Part shown: in pieces, positions 23,669 to 35,684 of the stretch | Layout: every line of letters begins with the position of its first letter | Numbering within the stretch: position 1 is the first letter of the stretch | Assembly (NCBI GenBank): GCA_963662155.1 | Contig: OY759273.1 | Span: 58,501-122,500 of the forward strand | DNA length: 64,000 bases | Source of the DNA: Lamellibrachia columna | Taxonomy: Eukaryota; Annelida; Polychaeta; Sabellida; Siboglinidae | Reading direction: 5' to 3' | The notes under the pieces: generated by a model | The model's input: only the letters and a program-made list of their open reading frames with translations | Told to the model about the DNA's origin: nothing | Databases searched by the model: none | Position numbers and translations under genes: made by a program

Positions 23669-23834
23669 GTGGGTCAGACTTGAGATAACAATCAATGAGG
23701 GATTGATGGGCCCCCGGACTCTCTTCTCCATCCAGTTTATTTCTCCTTTCTTCTGTCTTCCTGATACCTCTCCACACAGCCTGTCGCCAGTTGTTGCAGT
23801 CTGCTGTAGCAGATTCCCAAGACTCAATGCTGAT
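23669..23834 (-). pseudogene. LINE-tail-like segment or alternative exon, copy B
   Basis: Open as ISIESWESATADCNNWRQAV, WRGIRKTEERRNKLDGEE and SPGAHQSLIDCYLKSDP, between TTCAG and GTAAGT. The good donor argues for an exon; the phase mismatch with neighbours and the similarity to LINE C-termini argue for an intronic LINE remnant. Confidence 0.4.
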
Positions 23835-25239
23835 CTGAACAGATTCAATATTTCGTTTGCAAGCATTTCTGAACTGGAGAATCTATGCCACTCCTCCCAA
23901 TAAGAATGGTCCGAACACTCCTGGTCAGATCATGTATATCAAAATGCTAGACTTCATGTGGAAACATTAGACATAATGACAGCAGCTATGCTGGTCATAA
24001 ATTGGGTGTTTGCACCAGAAATCAATATTTCATGAAATTATTCATAAGAATACTTTCCTGAAGTACTAAGCCAGCACATTAATATTATATAAATAATAAG
24101 CCACCACTGAAAATAAACATTGTCCAACCTCAATTTCTTCCACAGTTTCAAGATGCTTGTCTTGACCTTTGACAAGCCGACCTTATGAGCAATTTGTTCA
24201 GCCTGATGGAGTTAATTTTGAAGTTGAAAACATCTTTCAACTTTGAGAGATCAGAAAGGCCTAAACTCTTGGCAGTCCAAAAATAAAAATTATAAATGAT
24301 AAATACAAGTTATATGAATCGTTTCTGGTTGCATCAACATATCTTAGTCAATGGTAAGTACAAGGAGTATTTTGAGTTTATTGGCTGCTACTATTAATAC
24401 ATTTTCTGACCAATTAATCAGCATGAAGTTTCAATGCTAAAAACATTTGTTTTTAACATTGTATAATGGAGGACTACGAAGTTGTTTGATAAATGGTAGA
24501 ACTAAAGGATAGCATTACTCATAACAACCATGAGAAATAGAGACTGTACATATTAGAGTATCAGGATATCATCCCCACTGCATGTAAAGGTGAATATCTA
24601 AACAACCAGTATTGCTGTTTGAATGACATTTTCTCCTGATTAGCGGAATAATTTGCTTGGCAAACACTAACCACATAATTGAGTTTATATCTTTCAGATA
24701 TGAATCTGATTATGTAAGATATATTGTCTGAACTCACTCTCCAGACAATGCGAAGCGGTCATACTCCTGCACCAATTTGGGAGGCGGCACCTTTCAGTTA
24801 CGAAGGTATTCAGTGGGGTCGATCATCCTACTTGGGCCTGTCTCTACGATAGGCATGTGAATGTGAGGATCAGAGCAACAGTCTGGCTTACGAACCACAT
24901 CAATCACTGCTCCAGTTGCCACCTATGAGCAAAGTCATCGTAAATATCTACAGCAGCAAGGAAAGGAACATAACATGTGGGAAAAGTTCCACAAGAATTA
25001 TTAAATTAAATAGCATTTTTCCTCAGCTTTTTATTTAAATATTAATTTCTTAAATGAAGTATTTTGTCACTAATACATACTGACACTATGTCACTATGTA
25101 AAGGTAATGACAAAATGTGAGATAAAATAGGTTCTGAAACATCTCAAATGTTACACAAGTTTGGTCAAAACACGGTACAACAAACATACCATTGCAATAC
25201 AGGAGATGGAGTGATAACTAGAATAAAATATTCAATACA

Positions 25240-25495
25240 CACTTTAGTTGATTAGTTGTATCTAACTTGCCTGTTTTTTCTACCACATTCAGTACACATT
25301 TTAGATTGATTAGTTGTAAGGGTCATCCATGGGAAGTATCCAACAACATTCAATACACATTTTAGTTGATTAGTTGTAAGGGTAACCTATGGGAAGTATC
25401 CAACTTCTCTGTTTGTCTACTATATTCAGTACACATTTTAGGTGATTAGTTGTAAGGGTCATCCATGGGAATTATCCAACTTGCCTGTTTTCTAC
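25240..25495. repeat. 60-bp minisatellite, about three units (copy B)
   Basis: Same unit as copy A (13890-14340) with roughly half the units, showing copy-number change after the duplication. Confidence 0.85.
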
Positions 25496-27063
25496 CATGT
25501 TCAGCTCAACATTGTTAATGATAACATCCACATTCTTCATGTTGCTCACAGAAATTGTGACTTATTGAGATCCAGCCACACTCAGATGTCTGCTATCAGG
25601 AGCAATCTACAATATACAACATAGTCAACGTAGCCTACTACATGACATATCTTGCCATCAAATTCTAAGCTTCTGGAAGCTTACCAGCTCAGGGCTTGAG
25701 GCAATATTATCACATGACAAAACGAGGTAATTAAGGACGAATGAACATATTATATTTAGTGGTAGATCTTTATTTTCTAGTAGAATTTGAGTCTTGCCAT
25801 ATACATGACTCGTAAATATGTCATAATATGTAAACATCAGTGCTCTATGTGTACACCCCTGCCAAGCTGCAGTGAAAACGCTTATCAATACTTACATGAC
25901 AACTTGAGTTCACGTGGAGATGCTGGGTAAGTGTAATATGGACAGCAATAATCATAAAAGCTGGAAATTACATGTTTCTGTTACATTCCTCTACTTTTCA
26001 ATAGAAAAACATTTGAATAAATATAAGGCAACTGTTTAATTTGAATGAAATTGTTTCTGTGAAGATGGCCTAGTGACACCTACATATAAAACATTACTGA
26101 CTTTTTTATGGGGACTAATAACATCTTAGCACACTACATGTCCACAAGACATTTCTACATGTGACGATTACATAACTGTTGATAGTCCTGTCACACTGTA
26201 GTGGGGCTTTGATAATGTGTAATGAACAAGAAATATATTTACCTCCTGTCCAACAGCGACTTCCAGCATGATTACTTTGTGGCTGTAATGACCATTTTCC
26301 GTCTATTCCCCAGACACGAACACCACATGATGTCTACTACAGCAGTTTCTTTGGGAACTTTTCATTCACCTTTAGCCCAAAGATCTCTTCAAGCAGTGCC
26401 TGTGCCGTATTGTATCTATTGCATGTGAACATAAACATAATATGTCTTATACCATGATGTATCGATAGGTATTATCTCAATGGATAGTTAACCGATTGTA
26501 CACTGATTAATGTGAGCCTGGGTTACAGTGGGTGACAAGTTGACATTAGGGAACCCGAAGGTGCCAGTGCTTTGCTCGTCTATGGCTTATAAACAATGTC
26601 AACGACACACAAGACACAAGGACACAGGTTAGACAGGTCTGCATTGTTCAGGCATTAGTAAGGGGAGGGATTAACAATATGTTGTTAGGCTGCAAAGAAT
26701 GTTATTTCAACAGAAATATGGTGGGAGATTTGTTCTCCTGAGCAGGAGAACTGGAGATTTGATAGAGTCTGGACCCATGTGGAATTCACTGGAAAAGGTC
26801 AAACATGGCTCCAACCAACTACATACTATGACATAAACCTATTCACACTTTCAAAGTTACCCGATTTAATGTTCAAAGTCAATTCTTTCAATAATTTTTT
26901 TTAAATATATACATTAAGCTGACTATTCATACCTTTAAACAATTCATACACTCTACAGATATGAACACCAATGGCCCTGATTCACAATGGGCTAAATTAA
27001 TTGAGGAGGGAGAAAGAAAACAGAAACTTGCTGGCTGACTAGATCAAGTGACATCCCAGTTAA

Positions 27064-27900
27064 GGCGTCGCTTGGGTCTAAACACATTTTATTTTCTTAT
27101 TTCATTATCACTGAACCTACAGAGCTGAAACTTTCAGAGATTGCAAGTGCAGGTAACAGTAATGCTGTGAATTTTTTCAGAAAGTTTCGTACAGATTTTC
27201 CCACAGTAGGCAGCCATCTTGGATTAAATGTTGCGTGTGACTTATATCAGTAACCATTTGGTTTAGAGGGCTCAAATTTTTTGTGTAGTTACTCCACATA
27301 ACCCTAATGAAAACAGTCTGTTGACTTTCTTAGTTTTCAAAAAACTTTTTTTTAAGGATTTTTTTTACATCTGAATGTATTTTTTCATCATGAAATTTTA
27401 CATTGATGGTTCATTATATAAAATATAGGTAATGTTTTCTAAAAAGTTACTACATAGTTTTCAAGAGTATACTATCAAGAAACACTGTGGAAAGTTTCAG
27501 GCAATTCTGTCAAACAATAGCCGAGATAAGTGACACGGGAGGCAGTAGGTGTGAGGCAAAACATGTTTTTGAGAAAATCGCGTTCAAAGTTTATGTACAT
27601 TGGCACATACATTTCAACATCTGAAAAGCAACCTAGATGATTGAAACTTTGCACACACATTACTGAATGTATAATTTATCAAAAGGCACAGTTCAGAGTC
27701 ATTGGCAATGTAAAATAATAAAAATATATCACAAACTAAGCAACTTATCACAATAAATGTACCAAACAGAAAAACGTCTGGAAAATAGCACACCAGTCCA
27801 TAGTTCATACAGATAAAGTTTACTGGAGCATATGTAAAGTTCACTGGAGCATATGTAAAGTTCACTGGAGCATATGTAAAGGTCACTGGAGCACAGCAAA
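27064..27900. other. Kolobok 3' non-coding flank with 20-bp repeats
   Basis: Non-coding. Just beyond the transposase stop, 27815-27893 holds four units of about 21 bp (GTTCACTGGAGCATATGTAAA). No other gene. Confidence 0.7.
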
Positions 27901-27904
27901 ATCC

Positions 27905-30172
27905 CTAAAACGCCCCAGGTGCATAGGTGGAGGCATCTCGAGCCATTGTTCGAGCAACCTTTCGTGCCCGACGGGCCTCCATCGTGCTGGCCTGCACTTG
28001 CCGCACAGACTCTCGCAACCGACGACTGTCTGCCTCTGCAGCTGACACTTTCAGTCGACTGCCACACTGCAGCCCCATTATTGCATAGCTGCGCGTCACC
28101 GTCGAACCAATCCCCTGATTGAATTCCGCAATCGCCAAACAGGTTGCAGCACAAACACGCATCAGGCCAACGAAGCCTGTCTTTGGACATTTGAGCCACA
28201 CCTTCGAGTGCAGGCTCTCGTTAGCGTTCTGCGTCTTGCCCTGCAAGCAGCGATCCAGCAGGTCAGGATGGCCGAGACTGACGTACACCTCCTTGACCTT
28301 CTCTGCAACGTCCTTTGCTAAGGGTGTGCCAACTTTGTCCTGGTGGTAGCCTGGCTCCTCTCCCTTTGCCAGTGCCCGCTGGAAGAAGCACCAGCTGTTG
28401 CGGCCAATGGGGCAGTGGTTGTGGTGGGGTTCCTCATCGGTGGACGCCGCATGGAAGAAAGACGCGAAGACTGCACTCCGCATCGCGTCCTTGTCACCCG
28501 TGCAGCTCCGAATTGCCTTTCCATAATACAATGTCAGCTTGTTGATGGCTGCCAGGGTGAGCTTTCCGTGCCCGCGTCCACCGAGAGTCACTCCAGTCTT
28601 CTTGGTGTCCTTGGTGAGGTTATGCAGTGCCGTCCCCATTCGCTTTGCAACATGGTTGATGCACTCCTCCTTGCGGATGTCCACACCTGCGCCATACACC
28701 TTCAAGTCACACACATGTTTGTAGGTGCTAGAGTCTCCATCTGACAACATTGTCGTGAGCGGAAGTTGTGCTTCCCGAGAGAGTTGTTCCACAGAATCTC
28801 TGCAGCCGTTTTCTCCATTGCGTTGGAGGACCCGGTGTAGTTTGCTGTACAGTTGTCATGCGCCTTGTACCACTTCTTGAAGTCATCAGTGTCCCGGCCT
28901 CCATAGCGTGACGCTGAGCATGCACAGCGCTGGCAGTAGAGCGACAGGATGGTGAAGTCGATCACCAGTCCTGTCACCACCTCCACGACGCATCCGATGC
29001 CATACATAGACCTGTGGCCTCGGGTCATCCAGGAACCATCGAAACTGACCATGAGGTCCATGACACCGGATTCGTCAATGGAGGGGTCAAGTTCTTTGTA
29101 CACTCTGCGCACGATTTGGGCAGACTCGCACATAACATCGTTCGCAACACGCATACTTGCATTGGTAATTGCTGTCTCATGTGTGATGTAGGTCGTGTGG
29201 TGCATCACTGGCATGTCGAGGTAGCGGCAGAATTTCACAAGTCCCGAGTACCCGACACCCATGTCCATCGTTGCAGACACAGCTGATCTCACCACGACAA
29301 ACGGGGCATTCGTCGCCTGAGTCCCATCGGTACGGTCTGATGACAGAGTTGCATTGATGACCTTGTCGCAACTGGTGCAGACAGTCTCGAGGCGACACAC
29401 CATGCCAAGGGTGCGGTCGACAGCTCGGATGGAGAGTGTACGCTTCCTACACAACGTGCATGGCAGGTTCGCGACAAGTGATGGCAACACGGCACAGCGT
29501 ACAAGTACTGTTGAAAGATCAGCATCTGTCTCATCCTCAACCAGGAAGCGCGGGACACCTATCTCCTCCAGAAGATCTGCATAACCAAACTTCTGTTCAG
29601 TGGCAGACAGTCTCCGAGATGTTGATGGCCGCCTTGAAGCCTGGAAAAAAATACACAATCTAAATGTATTTCATGAACAAAAAAGTATCCGAGACATGTT
29701 CAACAACATGCGCGTGTGTGTATATAGGCTATGTATACGATAATTATCAATGCAAGTTGAGGCAATATAATAAACCATAGTCACAACTCTGCCTCTGGTG
29801 TGCCTGGATGGCCCCTAGGCCTGAATGTCAACACAGCCACGAACATCAACAGCATGAACTACATCAGCGTCAAATCGTTTATACAGCAAGAGTTATGCCA
29901 CAAAGGCTAACGGTGTTTGGATAAAACACAAATGTATATAAATCTTAATCATATGCACTATCATAATGAATATATGAAATATAAGAAATTAAACTTACAC
30001 TGCGTTCCATTCTCGCTGGCACCATGGACATGGTCAAAGACGAAGTTGTCGCTGTAGGTTCATTAGCATATTCAACCCTCGATACCTTCGCACAGCGCGC
30101 TAACTGCAACGATGCAAGCTTTCGCTTCCTCCCAGTACCGTAACTGCCCACTCGCTTTCGACAAAACGGCAT
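27905..30172 (-). pseudogene. Kolobok (Mutator-like domain) transposase, two exons, one frameshift
   Basis: Exon 1 (29999-30172) starts MPFCRKRVGSYGTGRKRK, basic, and ends MERS before GTAAGT. Exon 2 (27905-29640) follows a pyrimidine-rich acceptor, in phase. Catalytic-type blocks: MDLMVSFDGSWMTRGH (first Asp, about 29040), LPLTTMLSDGDSSTYKHV (second Asp, about 28740), ECINHVAKRMGTALHNL, and TQNANESLHSKVW (likely catalytic Glu, about 28210). Paired cysteines in CTLCRK, CTSCDK and CQRCACS may bind zinc. Near 28770 a 1-nt frameshift separates ...WNNSLGK from AQLPLTT, so the element is inactive unless this is a sequencing error. Near full length otherwise. Confidence 0.85.
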
Positions 30173-30757
30173 AATGTCGTTTCACAAAGCGATATAAATG
30201 AACGAAACGCAGAGGATAAAAAATTCGATCGAATCGAACGTAGCTGGTATTTCAAGCTGACGTCAGATGCTGGAAATTAATATTACAACCAATTAGAGCG
30301 CTTGATTTGAGGGAATCCGACATCATGTGATGCTGCCCGGCGAATCGTCGTGGGATTCCCCATTCCTTTGTCACCGAGATGGTTGAAAGGCAGTCATTTA
30401 TAGTCGGGATTACATGGATACCCGCCGCGCAAATTTTTAAACTGTTTGTACCATCATGCAGAGCGAATATGGGGCTTTCCCGTGATATGCGCCATGTTGG
30501 AATGGCAGCGTTTTCTGGCATGCAATCGCTGGCGGAAAATCACCTAATGTTCCATTAGTCTCGGTTCATTTGACAAAAACAAAGACTTCGCAATGATAGG
30601 TATCATACAAAAGACATGTTTTATGACAGAAACGTGTTTATTTCGACAGTGCAACTTACATGAATGGCAAGTTGAATAATATTTATACACGGAAATGGCA
30701 ACAACTCGAAATTCATTTTATTGTCAAAAATCCGTCAAATCTGACCCGAGTCTCTCG
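30173..30757. other. Kolobok 5' non-coding flank
   Basis: Upstream of the transposase ATG on the minus strand; presumably carries the element promoter. No specific box recognised. It ends at the TTAA. Confidence 0.5.
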
Positions 30758-31059
30758 TTAAAAATCACTGAAATTGGCTGTAGCTACAACCATCTAAAGT
30801 ACAGCAGGCAGTATTATTGTGGTCTGACCCTTAAACAGCAAAACAAATTCAAATACAGACCCAGACACACTGGTATGCCAAGTTTGTTTGATGTTCTTGA
30901 CTGTCTGCATGAAGAAGTCGTACGCATGTAGGAATGGTGCAAGCAGGTTTTTGAGGTAAACAACATTGCAGCAAGTTCCTCCATCTGAACCTTTTTGATC
31001 TCGGCTGGGCTGCTTTCTTTGTGCTTGCCTACAACCACAAGAAGCAAGGAGATTTTGGT

Positions 31060-31595
31060 AGTTGACTACAGCACATAGCAAGGAGACATTGGTGCTTGCC
31101 AACAGCACATAGCAAGAAGACATTGGTGCTTGTCGACAGCACATACCAAGGAGGCATTGGTGCTTGCCAACAGCACATAGCAGGGAGATGTTGGTGCTTG
31201 GATACAACACATAGCAAGGAGACATTGGTGCTTGCTGACAGTACATAGCAAGGAGACATTGGTGCTTGCTGACAGCACATAGCAAGGAGACATCAGTGCT
31301 TGTCGACAGCACATACCAAGGAGATATTGGTGCTTGCCAACAGCACATAGCAAGAAGACATTGGTGCTTGTCGACAGCACATACCAAGGAGACATTGGTG
31401 CTTGCCAACAGCACATAGCAGGGAGATGTTGGTGCTTGGATACATCACATAGCAAGGAGACATTGGTGCTTGCTGACAGTACATAGCAAGGAGACATTGG
31501 TGCTTGCTGACAGCACATAGCAAGGAGACATCGGTGCTTGTCGACAGCACATACCAAGGAGACATTGGTGCTTGCCAACAGCACATAGCAAGGAT
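31060..31595. repeat. 34-bp minisatellite, about 16 units (copy B)
   Basis: Same unit as 16045-16670, with a higher-order pattern: a block of several variant units (31085-31315) is repeated at 31329-31560. Long minus-strand open frames here are repeat by-products. Confidence 0.92.
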
Positions 31596-31717
31596 CTAAA
31601 AGATGTATATTTATAAATAATATAGTAAATGTAGGGCATAAAAAATATATGATTTGATGTGAAGACACTAACACTTGTATACAACAAGAGATCAGCAGGA
31701 AGGTGAATACATCAACA

Positions 31718-32645
31718 CTTTAAAACAAGGATTTAACAAGACTGCATCCCGAACAACAAGTTCCAGATGGCAAGTCCAACAATTTTCTCATCTATGTGTA
31801 GCCCGCCCTGATCAAATATCTGTCAATTCTATTTCTAAACATATTCACAATACTAGCATTAACACAATCATTTGGCAGTTTGTTCCATTCATTTATCACC
31901 CTTTGTGAGAAAGAGGACTTTGTCATGTCCAACCTACACTGCTCCTTAACTAATGCTGCTTTGTGTCCTCTGGTTCTACTGCCTTCTTTAAGTTTGAAGA
32001 ACATACATGTATTCCTGTCAACATTCTCATAACCATTCACTATATTAAACACTTCTATTTGGTCTCCTCTTAGTCTCCTGGTCTCTAGGGTTGTCAAACC
32101 ACATTGTAATAAGCGACTTTCGCAACTAAGGTCTCTCAATTCTGGAATCATTTTAGTTGCTCTTCGTTGTATTCTTTCTAGCTAGTCTATGTCCTTTTTA
32201 CGATATGGCCTCCATGCTTGAATAAAATATTCCAAATGTGGTCTAACTATTGCTCTGTACAGGGGTACAATTAGCTGTTTCTCGTTATACATGATAGTTC
32301 ACCTAATTAGCCCTAGGATTTGATTTCCTTTCGAAGCAGCAATCCCACATTGCTCTGAAACTTTCATGTCAGCACTAAATGTTACTCCTAGGATCTTTTC
32401 TTGTGTAGTTCTACCTAGTACAGCATCCCCCATTTTATATTCTTCTTCCATGTTTCCATGTCCTATGTGTATACATTTACAATTCCCGAAATTGAATAAC
32501 ATCTGCCATTTTTCTGACCATTTAACTAATTTATCTAGATCATCCTGTAAACTTTGTTTATCTGTATCATTAGTAACCTTTCTGAATACTTTTGTGTAAT
32601 CTGCCAATTTGAGTACTTTGCTAGATATGTCATCTTCCAAATCAT

Positions 32646-32686
<41 letters not shown>

Positions 32687-32960
32687 TATATATATATATT
32701 AAAAATGGTATAGGGCCTAATACTGATCCCTGTGGTACCCCACTCAAAACAGATTTCCAGTTTGAAATCTCACCATCTACTATTACTCTCTGTCTTCTGT
32801 GTGTAAGCCACTTTTCTATCCAATTGATTACATCATTACCTATACCATGGGCTTTTAGTTTAAGCAACAATCTTTGATGTGGCACTTTATCGAAAGCTTT
32901 CTCAAAATCTAAGTAGTCAACATCCACTGTCATCTACCCACTTTGTAATTTCTTACAAAA
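31718..32960 (-). mobile_element. CR1-clade LINE fragment (RT and 3' end), inverted
   Basis: Minus-strand ORF2 pieces: [31 protein letters not shown], a (TA)n at the IYIND codons, MLFNFGNCKCIHIGHGN, ETRRLRGDQIEVFNIVNGYE and WNKLPNDCVNAS, ending RAGYT at 31792. The 3' tail reads, on the plus strand, AAGGATTTAACAAGACTGCA. It interrupts the 44-bp minisatellite of copy B. Truncated 5' at about 32960 and frameshifted at the TA tract. Confidence 0.82.
32648..32700. repeat. (TA)n with ATTA interruption in CR1 RT
   Basis: TA expansion at the IYIND codons of an independent CR1 copy; the frame is lost after it (SMIWKMTY instead of NDLEDD). Confidence 0.92.
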
Positions 32961-32989
32961 AACATAAAAGATTGGTTAGACATTACCTT

Positions 32990-33130
32990 GCTTTTTAACT
33001 AATTTTCTAGATCATGCTGTAAACTTTGTTTATCTGTATCATTAGTAACTTTTCTGAATATTTTTGTTTTATCTGCAAATTTGAATACTTTGCTAGATAT
33101 GTCATCCTCCAAATCATTTATATATATTTT
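32990..33130 (-). mobile_element. Second CR1 RT scrap
   Basis: Repeats the segment [36 protein letters not shown] just upstream of the larger fragment. FADDTK is changed to FADKTK, losing a catalytic Asp. Either a separate truncated insertion or a partial duplication. Confidence 0.7.
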
Positions 33131-35235
33131 TAGGCGACAGATGCTAGCACAAGAGTTGACCTGTTCCGTCCTTTCTTCTTTAGCCAATAAGGACGGAACT
33201 CAAAGTTAGAATCTGCAATTAACTGGCTCCTATGTAAAAATTCCCTACATTGCCCTACCTTTGTGTAAACTAATATTTATGTCAAACATAGCCAGGATAC
33301 TAAATGCATGACATATCAAACACGTCCTGAATCATGCTCTGGTCTGTTTTAATTAATTCACCATATTTATTATATAAATCATCTAATTGACCATACTCTA
33401 AAAAGTCAATAATAATGTGATTCTCTGATGATCAGTTAGAATACCACAATGTGTGAATTAATTACTGATGACTGGTGCTGTGACAGTTCCAGGTCCAGAA
33501 AGAACCAATACCCGCAGTACCTACTGGGACCCACAGTTTTGGTTCTAGACCCGGAACCATGACAGCAGTAGTTACTACTGGTTTCTTATTATTACATGAT
33601 TACAGAGCTAATTACTGTGTACATAATCACATACCACTAAAGGAGTACAGATGGTGGAATCGCAACATCAACTTCAGTTCAGCCCAACTCTTCTTTGTTC
33701 GATTAACTTTGAACATAGGTGTTTTTATTAGTGGCTATAAAAAATGCCCCATTTTGGTGCCGTTTTTAGGTTCAGTGCCAATAATCTAAAAAACGTATTT
33801 ACCTCTTTAAAAAAGTACTTCAATTCTTAAACTTTTTCACAATTCAATTTATCATAGCTACCACCATCTCATAAAAAGATCTGCAATTTGAAATTTTCAG
33901 TGACATCCTTATTTTTGGTGGCACCAATTTGTGACATTTGCGACGTTCTTCGAACCAAATTCCTACCGCTAGCTAATTCTACCTACACTCCAGTAAGTCT
34001 AAATATAGGCAGAAACACCTGCATTGTATTAAATAAGAATACTGTTAGGCCAGTAATTTTGCTGCAACACATTCACCCTTACCCTCGCTGCCTCTGGCGG
34101 CGATGCCCAAACTCAAAGACGCTAATCGTAGTCGTGGAAAAACGTGGCCACTGTAAAACGGTGGCCGAATATCGTAAACATGTTTGATAAATGTTTTAGT
34201 AAGTATGTTTTAAAACGTAACGTTTCTGAAATGACGCTATATACCGCTGACCGTCGTAATATTTCACAATAACGAGCAAGTCCGAAAGATAAATGAATAT
34301 TCCATTACTCCGTCACACATGTCTATCCGAAAGATGGCGGACTCTTAAGCCCAAATTCCCCACCTGTGGCGCCACTAACCATTTCAATAGCCTCGATTAA
34401 TCAGGCTGCGGGATGTGACGCCACCGTTTGTCGCAATCACTACACTTTCGTCAAGAATCACCCGTATATAATTCCGTCCTGGAATATCAAGCAACAAATG
34501 TTGTTGTGGGCAATATTGTTTTTAGATAATTGAAAGTTCGTAGAATTTTTGTCACCTGTAAAACTTTGCGTTAGTGTATATTCACCCATTACAGACGGCT
34601 TTGACGACCGTCATCACGGCGGTCGATGTTCCTCCCACCTAGGGCAGATCTACAGAATTAATAGTTGTAAACATCCTTATAATAATAATAATTACCAATG
34701 CTATAGATTTCAATCCACAATTAACTTTTGTCCACTACGAAACAATGGTAAACAATTGTTCCATACTTTAGTCATGATAACTATCATAACAATGTTTTTT
34801 TTTAGGAAAGTTATATTTTTTCATGAGGGCGTGACCCAATAAAATAATTGAAATTTGTATGAACGGTCGTAATTTAAGACCACTTGTATTATTCGGGCTG
34901 TTTGCATTATAAGACATTATTAATTTTATGATTACGGAAAGACACGGTTTACGTACTGAGCTCCGTATTTCCCTTCTCCAAGGTTTTCTTGCTTCTGTGA
35001 TAGTTGGTTTGTAGCTATGAAATAAACAAATGTCAAGATCAGTGTTGTCATATCTTTTAGATTAGCATTAAAAAAACAACAATGTACTCGTCAGTGTTTG
35101 TACTGTAAAGAGTAGTAGGGCGCAATCGACAAAAATTTGAAACAGAATCAGCCGTGTTTTTCTGGGATGACTTCTGGAAAATGTTACAGTTAAAAAAAAT
35201 TTGCTCAACAGTTTCAAACCCCACACACAAAGAAA
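33131..35235. other. Non-coding spacer
   Basis: No recognised gene, RNA or transposon end. Short frames (for example 33559-33789, 33888-34187) have no motif. Confidence 0.5.
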
Positions 35236-35362
35236 TAAGCCTTCTTGCTGTTGTTCTTGCTTAAGCTGTCTTCAATTTTACAGCATTGTTCTGCTATCCA
35301 GTTATCTTTTGCTCTTCTCATATCCAGTTTGATCTTTCTGTTTACTTCTCTGTATTTTGCCC
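35236..35362 (-). mobile_element. Inverted 5' piece of the downstream RTE-type LINE
   Basis: By eye it is an identical reverse complement of about 35938-36062 (AKYREVNRKIKLDMRRA, KDNWIAEQCCKIEDSLSK). With the direct copy it forms an inverted repeat with arms of about 125 bp and about 575 bp between them, containing the (TG)n tract. Confidence 0.92.
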
Positions 35363-35370
35363 AAAGAAAT

Positions 35371-35588
<218 letters not shown>

Positions 35589-35684
35589 TTCCACGATTCC
35601 ACCGCACCTATCACCACATCTATCACAACACATATCACCACAGCGCTCATCAGACGTCATGCTTTTGCGCGTTATTTTTTTTAG

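Larger units (their letters stand above)
22743..26415 (-). pseudogene. M23-like Cys-rich protein gene, copy B (partial, split, damaged)
   Basis: Exons right to left: possible 26370-26415 (YNTAQALLEEIFGLK), 26243-26302 (TENGHYSHKVIMLEVAVGQE, donor GTAAAT, intact here), 25496-25606, 24738-24922, 24167-24267, 23163-23395 and 22743-22843. HYSH followed by VAVGQE and APDGRHLSVAG resembles the YxHL...VGQxVxxGxxLG part of M23 domains, completing the fold predicted from copy A. Damage here: TAA in exon 25496-25606 (SQQV becomes SQ stop), and 20 extra bases plus a small deletion in exon 24738-24922. The damage differs from copy A, so the copies decayed independently. Confidence 0.6.
27064..30757 (-). 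mobile_element. Kolobok-like DNA transposon with TTAA target duplication
   Basis: A 3694-bp insertion flanked by TTAA at 27060-27063 and 30758-30761. The paralogous empty site in copy A (15761-15764) has a single TTAA in the same context. The ends share only a short inverted core (CTTGGGTC near 27071; CTCGGGTC on the opposite strand near 30750). It encodes a Mutator-like/Kolobok transposase on the minus strand. The coding part is more GC-rich than its surroundings. TTAA duplication plus this transposase type fits the Kolobok superfamily. Confidence 0.85.
22505..31715. repeat. Segmental duplication, copy B (interrupted by Kolobok)
   Basis: Collinear with copy A as described there. It is interrupted at 27060-30761 by a Kolobok element and ends inside the 44-bp minisatellite, where an inverted CR1 begins at about 31718. 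It keeps a 280-bp stretch (about 25970-26250) lost from copy A. Confidence 0.9.

Noticed and set aside
27919..29663. Many plus-strand frames of 60-133 aa
   Set aside because: Antisense shadows of the Kolobok transposase, favoured by its higher GC content.
30794..31687. Overlapping open frames of up to 206 aa in copy B
   Set aside because: Same 34-bp minisatellite effect.
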